A model generated the notes under the pieces. The model did no database searches, had not been told where the DNA came from, and was given only the letters and a program-made list of their open reading frames with translations. From Ruegeria haliotis (lineage in GTDB: Bacteria > Pseudomonadota > Alphaproteobacteria > Rhodobacterales > Rhodobacteraceae), in the NCBI RefSeq assembly GCF_013377785.1, contig NZ_JABXWT010000003.1, forward strand, positions 1 to 54,947: a DNA stretch of 54,947 nucleotides. Reading direction: 5' to 3'. The position numbers and the translations under genes were made by a program. Shown here one piece after another: positions 11,163 to 20,128 of this stretch; position 1 is the stretch's first letter; each line of letters starts with the position of its first letter.

Positions 11163-12128
11163 TCAACCAAACATCCGCTTCTTTCGGGCCCGCGTTTCGG
11201 CAGTCGCCTCGGACGATCCGTCATGGAATGTCCCGAACCAGCGATCCCAGGGCATTTCCTGATTACCATAGTTGCATTCGTAATACCGATGGTGAAGCTG
11301 ATGATAGAACGTGCCCAATGCCAGACGTCTTTTGTCTTTGACCAAAAGATCTTGGTATCCCGTATGGGTCATCGCCGCGCCCGGTCCCTGAAACACGATG
11401 TGGAAATACAGATGGATGGGATGCGATGGCACGATCCAATGAATGCACAGGGTGGTCAGGTAAAAGAAGTGCTCGACCGGGTGCATGGAAAACCCGGACC
11501 AAGGGCCGATATTAACATTGCGGTGGTGCAGGCTGTGGACCTTTTTGTACAGGACCGGCTGATGCAGCAGCCGGTGCACCCAGTAAAAATGGAATGCCGA
11601 CCACATCGGGATCAGGATTAGCCACAGCATAAACCAGACGGGATGTTCAGCAAAGGTGATGACAGGTGCGTACCCATTGGCCATCAACCACATTGTGGCC
11701 ACCTGAAACCCGGTCAGTTGCAGCCCGCCTGATCCCAGCGACCAGAACATGTTGTCTTTGACCTGATCGCTGAAATTCCACAGCGCGTTGTTCTTGCCCT
11801 GCTCACGGCGTTCGAACTTCAGCTTCTGTCCTTGCGACTTGCGTATGTAGAAATACCAATGCAGACCGCCAGCCACCGCAAAAATCATTGTGAAGTTCAC
11901 CAGCCAGATCTGAAACACCCAACCAAAGGCAAGTATTTTTGCGCTCTCCAGTGATGGATAGAAAAACGCCCAGAGCGCAACGGCCAACACCAGCATCAAC
12001 ACCCGCTCGCTTAGCGTCAGCCAGTTCCGAACCAACCAGCCCAGCAGAAAGGTTGGGTTGGGTGGCCATTGAAAAACAGACCGGTTCTCGAGCGGAAGAT
12101 CCGGATGATAATTCCACTCTTTGCTCAT
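11163..12128 (-). CDS. Sterol desaturase/fatty acid hydroxylase superfamily membrane protein
   Basis: Integral membrane di-iron enzyme of about 321 aa. Histidine clusters typical of the superfamily are visible: HFYWVHRLLHQ, HSLHHRNVN, and near the end YHQLHHRYYECNYG, which together would bind the non-heme iron pair. Several hydrophobic segments precede and separate them (for example about residues 35-55 and 65-85). The substrate (lipid, sterol-like or carotenoid) is unknown. The frame extends to a TTG at 12161 with AGGG nearby, and a GTG at 12155 is also possible. I list the ATG at 12128 (MSKEWNYHP), whose own Shine-Dalgarno is weak, so the start is uncertain. It converges on the GlxA-type regulator with eight bases between stops. 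Confidence 0.85.
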   Translation of the reverse strand: MSKEWNYHPDLPLENRSVFQWPPNPTFLLGWLVRNWLTLSERVLMLVLAVALWAFFYPSLESAKILAFGWVFQIWLVNFTMIFAVAGGLHWYFYIRKSQGQKLKFERREQGKNNALWNFSDQVKDNMFWSLGSGGLQLTGFQVATMWLMANGYAPVITFAEHPVWFMLWLILIPMWSAFHFYWVHRLLHQPVLYKKVHSLHHRNVNIGPWSGFSMHPVEHFFYLTTLCIHWIVPSHPIHLYFHIVFQGPGAAMTHTGYQDLLVKDKRRLALGTFYHQLHHRYYECNYGNQEMPWDRWFGTFHDGSSEATAETRARKKRMFG

Positions 12129-12255
12129 GTCCTGCGTCTGAGAGTTGTCCGTCACGTTCAAGTTTCCCTGATTGAGCAGCCGTCAAATTCGTTTCGACCA
12201 GCCCCACGTCTCGTTTACCGGCGCAGGGCAGACGCAATCTGTCCGGATCTTGTAA

Positions 12256-13011
12256 TCAGGATGCGTAATCCGAGCCTTCGGCATCAAGCAGCGTCTTGAT
12301 CTCTCGCAGATGTGCCTCGGCCTGACCGGGATAGTCGTCCAGCTCCTGCGCCGTCTTCTCGGCGATCTCATCCGACAGGACGCGCAGCGGTTGGTCAGTT
12401 TGAAGCGCACGGATGTAGGTTTCCGCCGCACGTTCGAAATAATAGAGTCTATTAAAGGTGTCTGCAGGATCGCTGCCGATGATCAGAACCCCGTGATTGC
12501 CCATGATCATGACCTTCTTTTTCGGGTCAGACAGCATCGACGCACAGCGCTCACCTTCGCTGTCAAAAGCCAGCCCGCCGAATTCTTCGTCGATCACGTA
12601 GCGATCGTAGAACGTCGCCGTATTCTGATCGATCGGCGGCAGTGTACTGTCAGCCAGCGAGGCAAGCACAGTGGCAAAAATCGAGTGCACATGCATGACA
12701 CAGCGCGCATGGGGACAAAAACGGTGGATCGATCCGTGCAGGCCCCAGGCTGTCGGATCCGGCGCGCCAGGTTGGCTCATCACGTCCGGATCGTTGGCAT
12801 CCAGCAGCAACAGGTCTGATGCGCGGATGCGGGCGAAATGCATTTGATTTGGGTTCATCAGGAACTGTGTGCCATCCTCATTCACCGCAAGGCTGAAATG
12901 GTTGGCCACGGCTTCGTGCATGTTCAGGCGTTCAGTCCAGCGGAAGGTAGCCGCCATGTCCACACGCTCAGACCAATGGTCGATATTGGGGCGAAGATTG
13001 GCGACACTCAT
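12256..13011 (-). CDS. Class II aldolase/adducin family protein
   Basis: Zinc-dependent class II aldolase/adducin-head protein, about 251 aa. MHVHSIFATV holds the paired histidines expected to bind the metal, and MGNHGVLIIG is the conserved glycine-rich HG motif. Known members include fuculose-phosphate aldolase and ribulose-5-phosphate 4-epimerase, but this subgroup is usually of undefined function. The start at 13011 (MSVANLRPN) has AGGAG seven bases upstream, unlike the longer frame to 13044. It is divergent from the LysR gene at 13128 and could be one of its targets. Confidence 0.87.
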   Translation of the reverse strand: MSVANLRPNIDHWSERVDMAATFRWTERLNMHEAVANHFSLAVNEDGTQFLMNPNQMHFARIRASDLLLLDANDPDVMSQPGAPDPTAWGLHGSIHRFCPHARCVMHVHSIFATVLASLADSTLPPIDQNTATFYDRYVIDEEFGGLAFDSEGERCASMLSDPKKKVMIMGNHGVLIIGSDPADTFNRLYYFERAAETYIRALQTDQPLRVLSDEIAEKTAQELDDYPGQAEAHLREIKTLLDAEGSDYAS

Positions 13012-13127
13012 TGCTAGGCTCCTATGGCAATCTGGATTTGACAAGAAGCGTGCATCCAGCCCTGGGATTTGACCAACGAAAAAAACGCAACTATCCCAGT
13101 AGCAAAACTTATACCAAGGTTATGTTG

Positions 13128-14003
13128 ATGCAGAAACCGCTACCGCCACTGGGTTGGCTGCGCACCTTCGAGGCCGCCGCGCGCCATCTGTCTTTTACCG
13201 GCGCAGCCCGTGATCTGAACATGACGCAGAGCGCGGTCAGCCAGCAGATCAAGTCACTGGAAGGATATCTGGGGCAGCCTTTGTTCCTGCGGCGACCAAG
13301 GGCGCTAGAGTTGACAGAGGCTGGCATTACCTATCTGCCTGTGGTGCGCGAAGCCTTCCGAACGTTGGTACGCGGCACCCAAGCCGTCACCGGCGCGCAG
13401 CAAAACGCGGTTCAGGTGCAATGCAACATCAGTTTTGCGGTCAATTGGCTGGCCCCGCGCCTGCCCGCGTTTCGCGCCGAACACCCAGATGTGCAGCTCA
13501 ACATATTCACCGAGCTTTGGGAGCCTCGCGAAATGGCCGAAGGTGCAGCTGTGGAAATCCGCTTTTCCCTGAGACCCGCAGACTCGGTCCGTACTGAGTT
13601 GCTTCGGATGGAACACTATTACCCTGTTTGCGCCCCTGGTTTTCAAGTCAGTTTGGACAATCTGCAGCAGCAACCTTTGTTCGATTGCTCGAACCTGCTG
13701 TCAAATTGGTCAAGTTGGGCGGAAGATCAGACACTGACGTGGAATAATCCTTTGATTACCTATGCCACCACCTATCTTGTATGCCTGTCTGCCACCATGG
13801 CTGGCGGCGGGTTGTGTCTGGCCCATGACGCCATTGCAGGCCATCTGATCGACCAGGGCCTGCTGATTGCGCCATTCAAACATCGCGCACCGATGCCAGA
13901 GGCCTATTACCTGCTTTTGTCTCCTCAGGCAGAAGAGACACCCGGCGCTGTGGCCTTCGCCAATTGGGTGCGCCGTGAAATTGAGCCCGATCGCCTTAAC
14001 TGA
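13128..14003 (+). CDS. LysR-family transcriptional regulator (GcvA-like)
   Basis: LysR-type regulator of about 291 aa. The N-terminal winged helix-turn-helix is clear (LRTFEAAARHLSFTGAARDLNMTQSAVSQQIKSLE) and is followed by the periplasmic-binding-protein-like effector domain. Sequence style (PPLGWLRTFEAAARHLSFT) resembles GcvA/TrpI-type members. The start at ATG 13128 is chosen because AAGG lies nine bases upstream; an ATG at 13122 is too close. It could control the divergent aldolase, the purine-salvage pair that follows 189 bases downstream on the same strand, or both. The sequence alone does not decide. Confidence 0.9.
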   Translation: MQKPLPPLGWLRTFEAAARHLSFTGAARDLNMTQSAVSQQIKSLEGYLGQPLFLRRPRALELTEAGITYLPVVREAFRTLVRGTQAVTGAQQNAVQVQCNISFAVNWLAPRLPAFRAEHPDVQLNIFTELWEPREMAEGAAVEIRFSLRPADSVRTELLRMEHYYPVCAPGFQVSLDNLQQQPLFDCSNLLSNWSSWAEDQTLTWNNPLITYATTYLVCLSATMAGGGLCLAHDAIAGHLIDQGLLIAPFKHRAPMPEAYYLLLSPQAEETPGAVAFANWVRREIEPDRLN

Positions 14004-14037
14004 TCGGCCCCAGGACAAGGCTCCCGCCCAACGTCAT

Positions 14038-14060
14038 TGCCCCCTTTGGGGCACCTTCTC
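14038..14060 (+). terminator. Possible weak terminator after the LysR gene
   Basis: A perfect 6-bp stem (TGCCCC/GGGGCA, 14038-14053) with a CTTT loop is followed by CCTTCTCT. It lies 35 bases past the LysR stop. The U-tract is poor, so termination is uncertain. Confidence 0.3.
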
Positions 14061-14192
14061 TGGTTGGGCCGGGCAGCGCTGGCGCGCTGCGGGCACGTGA
14101 ACTCCTGTTGGGCGGTGGCAGGGATTTGCGACGGTTTCATGATACCCAATTACCGGGGTTGCACCTGACCGCGCATTCGGGAAAGTTGAGCC

Positions 14193-15995
14193 ATGGAACA
14201 CATACCTTTCCCAACTTGGCCCGATGTCGCCCCCCGTTTGATCGCAGTCGCAGCCGGACGTGAGGCCGCGGACATGGTTATTCGCGGTGGCGTCTGGGTG
14301 AATGTCCACAGCCGAGAACTGCTGCCGGATCACTCGGTGGCGATTGCAGCCGGGCGCATTGCCTTTGTCGGGCCGGATGCCGGGCACTGCATCGGACCCG
14401 ATACACAGATCATCGAAGCGCAGGGTCGATATATTCTGCCCGGTCTGTGTGATGCGCATATGCATATCGAGTCGGGCATGCTGACACCTGCCGAATTTGC
14501 CCGGGCAGTCATTCCGCATGGCACCACCTCGATGTTCACCGATCCGCATGAGATCGCGAATGTTCTGGGGCTGGAGGGCGTGCGTATGATGCATGACGAA
14601 GCCATGATGCAGCCAGTGAACATCTTCACCCAGATGCCATCCTGCGCACCATCGGCACCGGGGCTTGAGACCACAGGGTACGAAATCTCGCCGGAAGATG
14701 TGGCCGAGGCGATGTCATGGCCCGGTATCATTGGCCTTGGAGAGATGATGAATTTTCCGGGCGTGATCCATGGCGACCCCAAGATGTTGGCCGAGATTGC
14801 CGCAACCCAACGGGCCGGTAAAACGGTAGGCGGGCATTACGCGTCACCTGATTTGGGGCCAGACTTCGCCGCTTATGTCGCGGGTGGCCCGGCAGATGAT
14901 CATGAAGGCACCTGCGAGGCGGACGCTATCGCGCGGGTGCGGCAAGGGATGCGGTCGATGATGCGGCTGGGGTCGGCCTGGTATGATGTCGAAAACCAGA
15001 TTACCGCCATAACCGAGAAAGGCCTGGACCCGCGAAACTTTGTCCTGTGCACCGATGATTGTCATTCCGGCACGCTGGTGAATGACGGCCATATGAACCG
15101 CGTGGTCCGCCATGCGATTGCGTGCGGATGTGATCCGCTGATCGCGCTGCAGATGGCTACGATCAACACCGCCACCCATTTCGGGCTGGAGCGCGAGATC
15201 GGTTCAGTCACGCCCGGTCGGCGGGCGGACATTATCCTCAGCTCGGATCTGTCAGGCCTGCCGATCGAAACAGTCATTGCCCGCGGTCAGATCGTGGCCG
15301 AAAACGGCGCGATCACGGTGGATTGCCCGCATCTCGACTGGCCCGATCAGGCGCGGAACACTGTGCATCTGGGGCATAAATTGACCTCGGAAGATTTTGA
15401 AGTTCAGGCACCCGCAGGTGCAAATCGGGTGCAAGCCAACGTCATCGGCGTGGTCGAGAATCAGGCCCCGACAAAAGCACTGAAGGCGGAACTGCCTATC
15501 ATTGGCGGTTTGGTCGAGGGCGAAGGCGACGTCTGCCAGATTTCATTGGTCGAACGACATCGCGCCACCGGTGGGGTAGCGAACGCCTTTGTGTCCGGCT
15601 TTGGCTATCAGGGCCGCATGGCGATGGCTTCGACAGTGGCCCATGACAGCCACCACATGATCGTTGTGGGCACCGACCGCGAACAGATGGCGCTCGCCGC
15701 AAATCGGCTGGCCGAAGTGGGGGGTGGCATCACTCTCTTCCAGGATGGTCAGGAACTGGCATTGGTAGAACTGCCTATTGCTGGCCTGATGTCCGACAAC
15801 CCCGCCGCAGACGTTGCGGCCAAAGCGGAAAACCTGGTCAAAGCGATGGAGGCCTGTGGCTGCCAGCTTAATAACGCGTACATGCAGCATTCCCTGCTGG
15901 CTTTGGTTGTGATTCCCGAATTGCGGATCTCAGACCTTGGGCTGGTGGATGTGCGCACCTTCAAGAAAATCGACCTTCTGGAACCACTGGCATGA
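14193..15995 (+). CDS. ade: Adenine deaminase
   Basis: Amidohydrolase-superfamily adenine deaminase (adenine to hypoxanthine plus ammonia), 600 aa, the full length of the Ade/AdeC family. The metal-binding motif GLCDAHMHIESGML lies near residue 90. TTSMFTDPHEIANVLG follows, LCTDDCHSGTLVNDGH marks the region with the catalytic aspartate, and the typical adenine deaminase C-terminal domain (VGGGITLFQDGQELALVELP...) is present. The next gene, AMP nucleosidase, starts inside its stop codon (ATGA, 15992-15995). The two enzymes would turn AMP into hypoxanthine and ribose 5-phosphate in two steps. Confidence 0.96.
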   Translation: MEHIPFPTWPDVAPRLIAVAAGREAADMVIRGGVWVNVHSRELLPDHSVAIAAGRIAFVGPDAGHCIGPDTQIIEAQGRYILPGLCDAHMHIESGMLTPAEFARAVIPHGTTSMFTDPHEIANVLGLEGVRMMHDEAMMQPVNIFTQMPSCAPSAPGLETTGYEISPEDVAEAMSWPGIIGLGEMMNFPGVIHGDPKMLAEIAATQRAGKTVGGHYASPDLGPDFAAYVAGGPADDHEGTCEADAIARVRQGMRSMMRLGSAWYDVENQITAITEKGLDPRNFVLCTDDCHSGTLVNDGHMNRVVRHAIACGCDPLIALQMATINTATHFGLEREIGSVTPGRRADIILSSDLSGLPIETVIARGQIVAENGAITVDCPHLDWPDQARNTVHLGHKLTSEDFEVQAPAGANRVQANVIGVVENQAPTKALKAELPIIGGLVEGEGDVCQISLVERHRATGGVANAFVSGFGYQGRMAMASTVAHDSHHMIVVGTDREQMALAANRLAEVGGGITLFQDGQELALVELPIAGLMSDNPAADVAAKAENLVKAMEACGCQLNNAYMQHSLLALVVIPELRISDLGLVDVRTFKKIDLLEPLA

Positions 15996-17455
15996 CAACA
16001 ATAGTAACACACGAAGCACTTAGCCCCGATAGTTTCACGGACCCTGTGGCCGCCGTCGCGCGCCTGGAAGAACTTTATACCAAGGCAACAGAATTCTTAT
16101 GCGAAAGCTTCTCGAAAGCGATGAACGAAGGGGCGCCATCCGAGCGTTACCGCGCCTATTACCCCGAGCTGCGGATCAAGACATCCTCTTATGCGCAGGT
16201 CGACAGTCGGCTTAGCTTCGGTCACGTTTCCGAGCCCGGCACTCATGCGATTACGATAACCCGGCCTGATCTGTTTCGGGCCTATCTGACGCAGCAAATT
16301 GCGCTGCTGATCAAGAACCATGATCAACCTGTCACCGTTGGCCTATCGAAAACACCCATTCCGTTGCATTTTGCGGTCGCAAACAACACCGATCTGGCAG
16401 CGCTGAATCAGGGTCCGGCAGGTTTCACGTTGCGCGATGTCTTTGATGTTCCGGATCTGAACACCACCAATGACGACATCGTCAACGGGGTCCACGAGAA
16501 TGACGATGGTATCGGCCCACTGGCGCTGTTCACGGCGCAGCGGGTCGACTACTCCCTCGCACGGTTGTCACATTACACCGCGACAGACCCGAGCCATTTT
16601 CAGAACCACGTGCTGTTCACCAACTATCAGTTCTATGTCTCGGAATTCGAGAACTACGCGCGCGAACAGCTGGCCGACCCGGACAGTGGCTATACAAGCT
16701 TTGTCTCAACCGGAAATGTTGAGATCACAGCGCCGGATGCCACGCTGGAGCAACCGCTGAAGCTGCCGCAGATGCCGACCTATCACCTGAAACGTGCGGA
16801 CGGGTCCGGGATCACGCTGGTCAATATTGGCGTCGGCCCATCAAACGCCAAGACAGCCACAGACCATATCGCGGTTCTGCGGCCGCATGCCTGGCTGATG
16901 GTCGGTCACTGCGCCGGGCTGCGCAACACGCAGGCGCTGGGGGACTTCGTTCTGGCCCATGCGTACTTGCGCGAGGACAAGGTGCTGGACGACGACCTGC
17001 CCGTTTGGGTGCCGATCCCGCCGCTGGCCGAAATGCAGGTGGCGCTGGAGCGGGCCGTGGCTGAAGTGACCAAACTGGAAGGTTATGAGCTGAAGCGGAT
17101 CATGCGCACCGGCACCGTCGCCTCAGTCGACAACCGCAACTGGGAACTGCGCGATCAGTCCGGGCCAGTACAGCGGCTCAGCCAGTCACGCGCCATCGCG
17201 TTGGATATGGAGAGCGCCACAATCGCTGCAAACGGCTACCGGTTCCGTGTTCCTTACGGGACATTGCTGTGCGTATCGGACAAGCCGCTGCATGGAGAAT
17301 TGAAGTTGCCGGGCATGGCTTCGTCCTTCTATACCACCCAAGTCAGCCGTCATTTGGCGATCGGAATACGGGCGATGGAACACCTGCGCGGCATGCCGTT
17401 AGAGCGTCTGCACAGCCGGAAATTGCGTTCTTTTGACGAAACGGCCTTCCTCTGA
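15992..17455 (+). CDS. amn: AMP nucleosidase
   Basis: AMP nucleosidase (AMP + water to adenine + ribose 5-phosphate), 487 aa, as expected for Amn. The N-terminal half is the Amn-specific regulatory domain (RYRAYYPELRIKTSSYAQVDSRLSFGHV). The C-terminal half is a nucleoside-phosphorylase-like catalytic domain, including LMVGHCAGLRNTQ, IALDMESATIAANGYRFRVPYGTLLCVSDKPLHGE and a basic C-terminus. It begins four bases inside the adenine deaminase stop, so the pair is translationally coupled. The order is unusual in that the second enzyme of the route is encoded first. Confidence 0.96.
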   Translation: MTTIVTHEALSPDSFTDPVAAVARLEELYTKATEFLCESFSKAMNEGAPSERYRAYYPELRIKTSSYAQVDSRLSFGHVSEPGTHAITITRPDLFRAYLTQQIALLIKNHDQPVTVGLSKTPIPLHFAVANNTDLAALNQGPAGFTLRDVFDVPDLNTTNDDIVNGVHENDDGIGPLALFTAQRVDYSLARLSHYTATDPSHFQNHVLFTNYQFYVSEFENYAREQLADPDSGYTSFVSTGNVEITAPDATLEQPLKLPQMPTYHLKRADGSGITLVNIGVGPSNAKTATDHIAVLRPHAWLMVGHCAGLRNTQALGDFVLAHAYLREDKVLDDDLPVWVPIPPLAEMQVALERAVAEVTKLEGYELKRIMRTGTVASVDNRNWELRDQSGPVQRLSQSRAIALDMESATIAANGYRFRVPYGTLLCVSDKPLHGELKLPGMASSFYTTQVSRHLAIGIRAMEHLRGMPLERLHSRKLRSFDETAFL

Positions 17456-17468
17456 AGCAAAAAAGCAA

Positions 17469-17496
17469 CGAAATCCCCATATTTTTAGGGGTTTCG
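17469..17496 (+). terminator. Hairpin downstream of amn
   Basis: The arms CGAAA-T-CCCC (17469-17478) and GGGG-TTTCG (17488-17496) form a 9-bp stem with one bulge and an AT-rich loop, 14 bases after the amn stop. No U-tract follows on the plus strand, so it may protect or pause the transcript more than terminate it. Confidence 0.35.
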
Positions 17497-17509
17497 ACGC
17501 TACTATTCG

Positions 17510-17580
17510 TTGTGTTCACCCACAATATCCCGTTACAGTTACGCGGTGAGGCCCTATTTATCGGGCACGTTAAGGAGACC
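17510..17580 (+). promoter_or_regulatory. Possible promoter and leader of the HU gene
   Basis: TTGTGT at 17510-17515 and TACAGT at 17534-17539 are separated by 18 bases and resemble -35/-10 boxes. A TTGTG...CACAA inverted repeat overlaps the -35. The strong Shine-Dalgarno AAGGAG (17572-17577) stands before the ATG at 17586. The promoter reading is weak; the ribosome-binding site is clear. Confidence 0.3.
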
Positions 17581-17585
17581 AAGAA

Positions 17586-17873
17586 ATGGCAAAGCCTATG
17601 ACAAAGACTCAGCTGGTAGCTGCTCTCGCTGAGGAAATGGGAACTGACAAGAAATCCGCGAACACTGCGCTGGAGGCCATGACCGGCCTGATCACCCGCG
17701 AAGTTTCGGCCGGCGGCGCAGTGACCCTGCCCGGCGTTGGCAAAATCTACTGCCGCGAACGCCCCGAGCGCATGGTGCGCAACCCCGCCACAGGCGAACA
17801 GTTCAAGAAAGAAGCCGACAAGGTGGTCAAGATGACCATTGCCAAGGCTCTGAAGGACAGCGTGAACGGCTGA
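17586..17873 (+). CDS. HU-family DNA-binding protein
   Basis: Small basic histone-like nucleoid protein, 95 aa, of the HU/IHF family. The helical dimerisation region (TKTQLVAALAEEMGTDKKSANTALEAM) is followed by beta-arm residues (LPGVGKIYCRERPERMVRNPATGEQFKKEA). The R-NP-TGE motif in the arm is the DNA-intercalating signature of the family. It sits alone between its own leader and a strong terminator, and the very good ribosome-binding site suggests high expression. It has no evident link with the purine genes. Confidence 0.93.
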   Translation: MAKPMTKTQLVAALAEEMGTDKKSANTALEAMTGLITREVSAGGAVTLPGVGKIYCRERPERMVRNPATGEQFKKEADKVVKMTIAKALKDSVNG

Positions 17874-17900
17874 TAACAGCCTTTACCGCTCAACGATTGA

Positions 17901-17929
17901 GGGTCGCCTTTGGGTGGCCCTTTTTCTTT
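17901..17929 (+). terminator. Rho-independent terminator of the HU gene
   Basis: An 8-bp stem (17901-17908 with 17913-17920, allowing G-T pairs) with a TTTG loop is followed directly by TTTTTCTTT at 17921-17929. It lies 28 bases after the HU stop. Confidence 0.85.
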
Positions 17930-17996
17930 GGCCTCGGTGGCCAAGGTAGCAATTGAATATGTAAGCAACGCGCTTGGTAAACTATCGGGCTGAGTT

Positions 17997-18965
17997 CTAA
18001 ACCTGCTTCAGGTTCTCTGCCGAGTAGCTTTCTGTGCGAGGGTTTGCGCCTATTTCATTTAGCTTCTGCAGGACTTCGGCTGTCCAACCGGCCAGAATCT
18101 TCAGGGCAAGTTGTGACGGCGGTCGATGTGTGGGCTTGAGCATTGCATATTCGTATCTGAGCGGATCCCGAAAGGGGATAAAAACAACCTTTCCGCCGGA
18201 TGTGTTCAATTCTCGCTCGGTCGCTACTGTTAAAGGGTCAACGATTGTACAGCACTGACCCGAACTGACAAACGGAATCAGGGGCAGAAAATATTGGCAT
18301 GTCACAGTCGGGTTGTAGTGTGCGCCAGCCATCTGGAATTCGCGTCTGACCTTGCGCTGAAATGGATGAGTCGCATGCAGCCCCCCCATCGGCGCACCGT
18401 CCAGATCAGAGATCATGACACTTTTTCTGGCGGCAAGCGGATGCTCTCGATCCAGCGCGCAAAAACACTCTGCACTTATAATCTCGGCTGAAAACTGAGG
18501 TTGTCTGCCCGTGGGGTGTTCAAAATCGGCAAATCCGAAGTCTATGTTCTGAGTGCCCGCCAATTCCATGATCTGCGGTGAACTGCGGGTGGACAGCGTG
18601 ATGCGGATATCCGGGTTTTCTCCAATTGAACTGCTGATGTAGCGCGGAAACAGAAAGGCCGATGGGCCGGGCATCGTCGCGATGTTCAAACTGCCCGAGT
18701 TTCCCTTGAGCATTCCGTCCATTGTACTGGAAATGGTCGAAAGCCGGTCCAGAATTCCCGTGGTTTCAGCCAACAGGTAATGCGCCTCGGGAACGGGAAC
18801 CAATCTGCGACCCTTGCGTTCAAACAGGGTCAGGCCCAGGCTTTTCTCCAGGTTCTTTATCGCCAGGCTGATCGCTGGTTGCGTGCGATTCAACTTTTTG
18901 GCGGTCTGGGAGATGGAGCCCGTTTCCATCACCTCGCGAAACACGGTGAGTTGAATGAGGTTCAT
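17997..18965 (-). CDS. LysR-family transcriptional regulator of the TRAP/racemase/lyase cluster
   Basis: LysR-type regulator of 322 aa with an N-terminal helix-turn-helix (FREVMETGSISQTAKKLNRTQPAISLAIKNLEKSLG) and a C-terminal ligand-binding domain. It is divergent from the TAXI transporter operon across about 130 AT-rich bases, the typical LysR arrangement, so it probably senses the imported substrate or a product of it. The intergenic region contains a perfect 12-bp palindrome (19004-19015). The effector is not deducible from sequence. Confidence 0.92.
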   Translation of the reverse strand: MNLIQLTVFREVMETGSISQTAKKLNRTQPAISLAIKNLEKSLGLTLFERKGRRLVPVPEAHYLLAETTGILDRLSTISSTMDGMLKGNSGSLNIATMPGPSAFLFPRYISSSIGENPDIRITLSTRSSPQIMELAGTQNIDFGFADFEHPTGRQPQFSAEIISAECFCALDREHPLAARKSVMISDLDGAPMGGLHATHPFQRKVRREFQMAGAHYNPTVTCQYFLPLIPFVSSGQCCTIVDPLTVATERELNTSGGKVVFIPFRDPLRYEYAMLKPTHRPPSQLALKILAGWTAEVLQKLNEIGANPRTESYSAENLKQV

Positions 18966-19003
18966 ACCTCATACATAAGCGATAGTTTAGTATAGTGAAA
19001 TAT

Positions 19004-19015
19004 AACAAATTTGTT
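19004..19015. promoter_or_regulatory. Perfect palindrome AACAAATTTGTT in the LysR/TRAP divergent promoter region
   Basis: A 12-bp perfect inverted repeat lies between the divergent LysR gene and the TAXI operon, in the AT-richest part of the region. It could be an operator of the LysR regulator or another factor. It does not show the full T-N11-A spacing, so its role is uncertain. Confidence 0.4.
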
Positions 19016-19094
19016 TTTATGAAAATTGCCTCTAGGCTTACAGGATCGAAATTCGGGCGAACCGAATCCAAGGATCCAAAACTGGGAGATAATG

Positions 19095-20102
19095 ATGAAA
19101 TTTGTAAAATGCCTGACCGGGCTCGCTTTGGCTGGCGCACTTGCGGTGCCTGCTTTGGCACAAGAGCCAACGTTCTTTCGTATCGGCACCGGTGGTGCAG
19201 GTGGCACCTATTTCCCGATCGGCGGGACCATCGCCAACGGAATCTCGGCCCCTCCGGGATCGCGCGCCTGTGACGAAGGTGGCCAGTGTGGTGTTCCGGG
19301 TCTGATCGCCATCGCGCAATCCACCACCGCATCGGTCTTCAACAACGCCGCCGTTCAAAATGGCGAGCTGGAAGCGGGCCTTGCTGCAGCAGATGTCACC
19401 CGTTCGATGTATCTGGGTGAAGGCAAATTCGAAGGCAAACCCCACCCCAAGCTGCGCATCGTGGCCAACCTGTTCCCTGAGGATCTGCATCTGGTACTGC
19501 CTGCCGGTTCGACGATCAACGATCTGGGCGATCTGGAAGGCAAGCGCGTCGGTATTGCGCAGGCAGGTTCAGGCACACAAGTGGCCGTACTGCAAATGCT
19601 GGACGCCTGGGGTGTCAATCGCGACAACATGGACGAGGCCGAGCTGAACAACAGCCAAAGCGCCGAACGTCTGGCTGACGGGCAGCTGGATGCCTATTTC
19701 TATGCCGCAGGCTGGCCGGTTGCTGCCATGGTGCAGTTGTCCTCGACCAAGGGCATGAACCTGCATTCCTTCAGCGACGAAGACCTTGCCAAGATCAACG
19801 AGATCATTCCGGCCTATATCCCCTCGGCCATTCCGGGCGGCGTTTATGAGGGCATCGACGGCGAAACCAAGACACCCGCAGTCAGCGCAATGCTGGTTGT
19901 ATCTTCGGATTTGTCCGATGAGCTGGTGTACGGTCTGACCAAAGCAATGTGGAACGAAAACACCCGCAAGCTGCTGGACAATGGTCACGCCAAGGGCAAG
20001 CAGATCACTGCTGACACCGCGCTGGCTGGCGTCGAGGCTTTGGGTGTGCCGCTGCATCCGGGTGCCGAGAAGTTCTACAAAGAAGCCGGCCTTCTGCAGT
20101 AA
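19095..20102 (+). CDS. TAXI-family TRAP transporter substrate-binding protein
   Basis: Periplasmic substrate-binding protein of a TAXI-type TRAP transporter, about 335 aa. A signal peptide (MKFVKCLTGLALAGALAVPA, cleavage after ALA near residue 22) is followed by FRIGTGGAGGTYFPIGGTIAN, the TAXI family N-terminal motif. An insertion with two cysteines (about residues 59 and 65, RACDEGGQCGVPG) could form a disulfide in the periplasm. Of the two adjacent ATGs at 19092 and 19095, the second has better spacing from GGAG (19085-19088). It is the first gene of the cluster. The substrate is unknown; TAXI proteins studied so far bind acidic amino acids and related compounds. Confidence 0.93.
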   Translation: MKFVKCLTGLALAGALAVPALAQEPTFFRIGTGGAGGTYFPIGGTIANGISAPPGSRACDEGGQCGVPGLIAIAQSTTASVFNNAAVQNGELEAGLAAADVTRSMYLGEGKFEGKPHPKLRIVANLFPEDLHLVLPAGSTINDLGDLEGKRVGIAQAGSGTQVAVLQMLDAWGVNRDNMDEAELNNSQSAERLADGQLDAYFYAAGWPVAAMVQLSSTKGMNLHSFSDEDLAKINEIIPAYIPSAIPGGVYEGIDGETKTPAVSAMLVVSSDLSDELVYGLTKAMWNENTRKLLDNGHAKGKQITADTALAGVEALGVPLHPGAEKFYKEAGLLQ

Positions 20103-20128
20103 CCAGATCAAAATCTGATCTGTACGTT

